DNA from: Lachnospiraceae bacterium
GTDB taxonomy: Bacteria; Bacillota; Clostridia; Lachnospirales; Lachnospiraceae
DNA length: 7,980 nucleotides
Assembly (NCBI GenBank): GCA_900759225.1
Contig: CAAEUM010000099.1
Coordinates: forward strand, 1 to 7,980
Reading direction: 5' to 3'
Shown here: positions 6,292 to 7,980 of the stretch, one piece after another
Numbering within the stretch: the stretch's first letter is position 1
How the letters are laid out: every line of letters begins with the position of its first letter
Notes under the pieces: generated by a model
What the model was told of the DNA's origin: nothing
The model's database searches: none
Seen by the model: only the letters and a program-made list of their open reading frames with translations
Made by a program: the position numbers and the translations under genes

Positions 6292-7544
6292 TCTACGCTC
6301 ACCTCCAGCTTTTCAGTTCCCTTTATATGTTCCGGTTTGATTACCATCTGGATCATCTCTGCCGGTATGGCCTTCTTCATTTTCTTTGAGGCAACCTCCG
6401 TCTCTCCCTGGAGCACTACAATGCGGCAGTCCTTCATGGGGCGGTTTACGCGCATGGACAGCTTGAATTCGCGGCTTCCGCTGACCTTCTGAGGCACGGT
6501 ATGGTTTACATTCCTATCTGTCTCAATTTCAATCGGACAGGGAGGAAGGCTTCCCTCTGTCACATACTCCGCAGCGGCATCTGCCAGCTTCTCCGCCTCC
6601 ATGGAGACAAAATCAACCAGATCATGGACATGGAGCACATTTCCTGCTGCAAAAATGCCGGGTACATTTGTCTGGAAATGCTCATCTACCACAGCCCCCC
6701 TTGTTCTCGGGTCAAGGCATACGCCTGCATCCAGGGAAAGCTCATTTTCAGGAAGCAGTCCTACGGAAAGGATCAAGGTATCACAGCTGTACTCCTTCTC
6801 TGTGCCTGGAATGGGCTTCATGTGCTCGTCTACCTGTGACACTGTGACGCCTGTAAGGCGTTCTTTTCCATGAATCGCTGTCACTGTATGGCTTAAATAC
6901 AGAGGAATGCTGTAGTCGTTAAGGCACTGTTCAATATTTCTTGGAAGGCCGCTGGGGTATGGCTGGATCTCAAATACAGCCTGAACATGGGCTCCCTCCA
7001 GGGTAAGGCGGCGGGCCATGATCATACCGATATCCCCGGAGCCTAAAATCACCACTTCCCTGGCCGGCATACGGTTATAAAGATTAATATAAGCCTGTGC
7101 TACCCCTGCTGTAAACACACCCGTCGGACGCTCGCCGGGGATTCCAAGGGCGCCTCTGGTGCGCTCCCTGCAGCCCATAGTGAGAATCACTGCTTTTGCC
7201 TTCCACTGGCGGATTCCTTTGGCCGTCGCTGCGGTCACAAGCTTATCCTCTGTCACCTCCAGCACAGCGGCATCTGTAATATAAGGTATCTGAAGCTCTT
7301 TTACCTGGTCAATAAAGCGTTTTGCATACTCCGGGCCGCTTAAGGTTGTCTTAAAACGGGTCAGGCCGAAGCCATCATGGATACACTGGCGCAGGATGCC
7401 TCCCAGGTTCTTTTCACGCTCAATGATCAGGAGGTTTCGGATGCCCTTCTGATACAGCTCCACTGCTGCCGCCAGGCCTGCCGGGCCGCCCCCTACAATA
7501 ATAACGTCAATCTCTTCTGTTTTGATCTTCATACTAGCTTCCAT
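6285..7544 (-). CDS. FAD/NAD(P)-dependent oxidoreductase (pyridine nucleotide-disulfide oxidoreductase-like) of a GlpABC-like cluster
   Basis: A 419-residue flavoprotein. It has an N-terminal FAD dinucleotide fold, DVIIVGGGPAGLAAAVEL (13-30), then IEREKNLGGILRQCIHDGFG (41-60), MGCRERTRGALGIPGERPTG (123-142) and a second fold for NAD(P), VVILGSGDIGMIMARRL (164-180). The FAD-closing segment VPGIFAAGNVLHVHDLVDFV lies at 294-313. No CxxC redox pair is seen, so it is not a disulfide reductase. Residues about 340-419 form an extra C-terminal domain. The ATG at 7544 overlaps the upstream stop as TGATG. A GTG three bases earlier (7547) is 7 nt from the GGAGG and cannot be excluded. Between a GlpA-like dehydrogenase and DUF1667, it probably passes electrons between glycerol-3-phosphate or a similar substrate and a nicotinamide or another carrier. 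That role is inferred from context. Confidence 0.92.
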   Translation of the reverse strand: MEASMKIKTEEIDVIIVGGGPAGLAAAVELYQKGIRNLLIIEREKNLGGILRQCIHDGFGLTRFKTTLSGPEYAKRFIDQVKELQIPYITDAAVLEVTEDKLVTAATAKGIRQWKAKAVILTMGCRERTRGALGIPGERPTGVFTAGVAQAYINLYNRMPAREVVILGSGDIGMIMARRLTLEGAHVQAVFEIQPYPSGLPRNIEQCLNDYSIPLYLSHTVTAIHGKERLTGVTVSQVDEHMKPIPGTEKEYSCDTLILSVGLLPENELSLDAGVCLDPRTRGAVVDEHFQTNVPGIFAAGNVLHVHDLVDFVSMEAEKLADAAAEYVTEGSLPPCPIEIETDRNVNHTVPQKVSGSREFKLSMRVNRPMKDCRIVVLQGETEVASKKMKKAIPAEMIQMVIKPEHIKGTEKLEVSVEC

Positions 7545-7980
7545 CACTCTGCATCCTCCCGTACTTTTCCGAAGAACATCTGTGAACCTTCCCGGGCATA
7601 TTCAATTTCTGTTTCCTTCTTTCCAAGCTCCTGCTCGATCAGCTGCTCGATCCGCATCTGGCAGTAGCCGCCCTGGCAGCGTCCCATCATGGAACGAGTC
7701 CTGTATTTGATGCCCACCATGGTATTTACGCCCAGAGGATTGTGGATCGCCTGCAGGATTTCCGCTTTGGAAACCTTCTCACAGCGGCAGATGATCTCGC
7801 CATAATCCGGGTTCTCTTTGATCAGGCGGTTCTGCTCCTCCTTAGAAAGCTCCTCAAACCGGGTAATGCCCTTTCGTACCGGGTTAAAGTCAGGATTCGG
7901 TGTAAGCTCCTCCCGCTCCTTCATCAGGCTGATCGCATAGCGGGCAATGGGCACTGCTGCGGTCAGTCCCGGCGATTCAA
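7544..7980 (-). CDS. GlpA-type FAD dehydrogenase with BFD [2Fe-2S] domain (partial, N-terminus beyond window)
   Basis: The last 144 residues of a larger protein; the frame is open to the right edge. It begins ESPGLTAAVPIARYAISL, typical of the end of the FAD domain of anaerobic glycerol-3-phosphate dehydrogenase subunit A and related DAO-fold enzymes. A linker follows, then a BFD-like [2Fe-2S] domain with C-x-C-x34-C-x4-C: ICRCEK, then GRCQGGYC. A GTG in frame at 7954 could be taken for a start, but the coding similarity upstream of it shows that the gene continues. Family members are about 480-540 residues, so roughly 70% lies outside. The probable reaction is oxidation of glycerol-3-phosphate to dihydroxyacetone phosphate in the cytoplasm, but related clusters may use other hydroxy-acids. 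The symbol glpA is not assigned because the catalytic part is not visible. Confidence 0.85.
   Translation of the reverse strand, partial: ESPGLTAAVPIARYAISLMKEREELTPNPDFNPVRKGITRFEELSKEEQNRLIKENPDYGEIICRCEKVSKAEILQAIHNPLGVNTMVGIKYRTRSMMGRCQGGYCQMRIEQLIEQELGKKETEIEYAREGSQMFFGKVREDAE

Noticed and set aside
7544..7954. Complete 136-residue BFD-domain protein starting at a GTG
   Set aside because: The frame remains open and similar to GlpA-type proteins (ESPGLTAA) up to the window edge, so it is the end of a longer gene.

Overview
The window is a chromosomal segment in which every supported gene lies on the minus strand, so transcription runs from right to left. Gene content and style suggest an anaerobic Firmicute of the Lachnospiraceae / Clostridium cluster XIVa type. 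The pointers are a soluble GlpA-like / FAD oxidoreductase / DUF1667 trio, a VanW protein with a G5-like domain, a cobalamin-type radical SAM protein with a DUF4080-like tail, strong GGAGG ribosome binding sites and moderate GC. The genus assignment is inference only. I see no mobile element, CRISPR array, tRNA or rRNA.

Right part (7980 down to 5911): three overlapping genes form one operon. The first is the C-terminal end of a GlpA-type glycerol-3-phosphate dehydrogenase-like flavoprotein with a BFD [2Fe-2S] domain, cut by the window edge. It is followed by a two-dinucleotide-domain FAD/NAD(P) oxidoreductase and a DUF1667 protein with a CxxCxxxC...C iron-sulfur-like motif. Together they look like a soluble counterpart of the anaerobic GlpABC complex. 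The operon ends at a strong intrinsic terminator at 5828-5875.

Middle part (5826 down to 2768): an extended -10 promoter directly beyond the terminator starts a second unit. It encodes a dCMP/CMP deaminase-family protein, a B12-binding-domain radical SAM protein and a DEDDh 3'-5' exonuclease with an extra C-terminal domain. The genes are joined by a 1-nt gap and a 4-nt ATGA overlap. A probable terminator hairpin overlaps the exonuclease stop codon.

Left part (2767 down to 1): a 92-nt gap holds a GC-rich hairpin. Next come a 36-residue single-pass membrane protein not listed among longer ORFs, a secreted VanW-family protein, a stand-alone C-terminal domain of the AIR synthase/HypE family (coupled by TGATG), and an Lrp/AsnC-family regulator that runs off the left edge. 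The left genes combine a cell-envelope protein with a probable metabolite-sensing regulator. The reason for that combination is not evident from the sequence.
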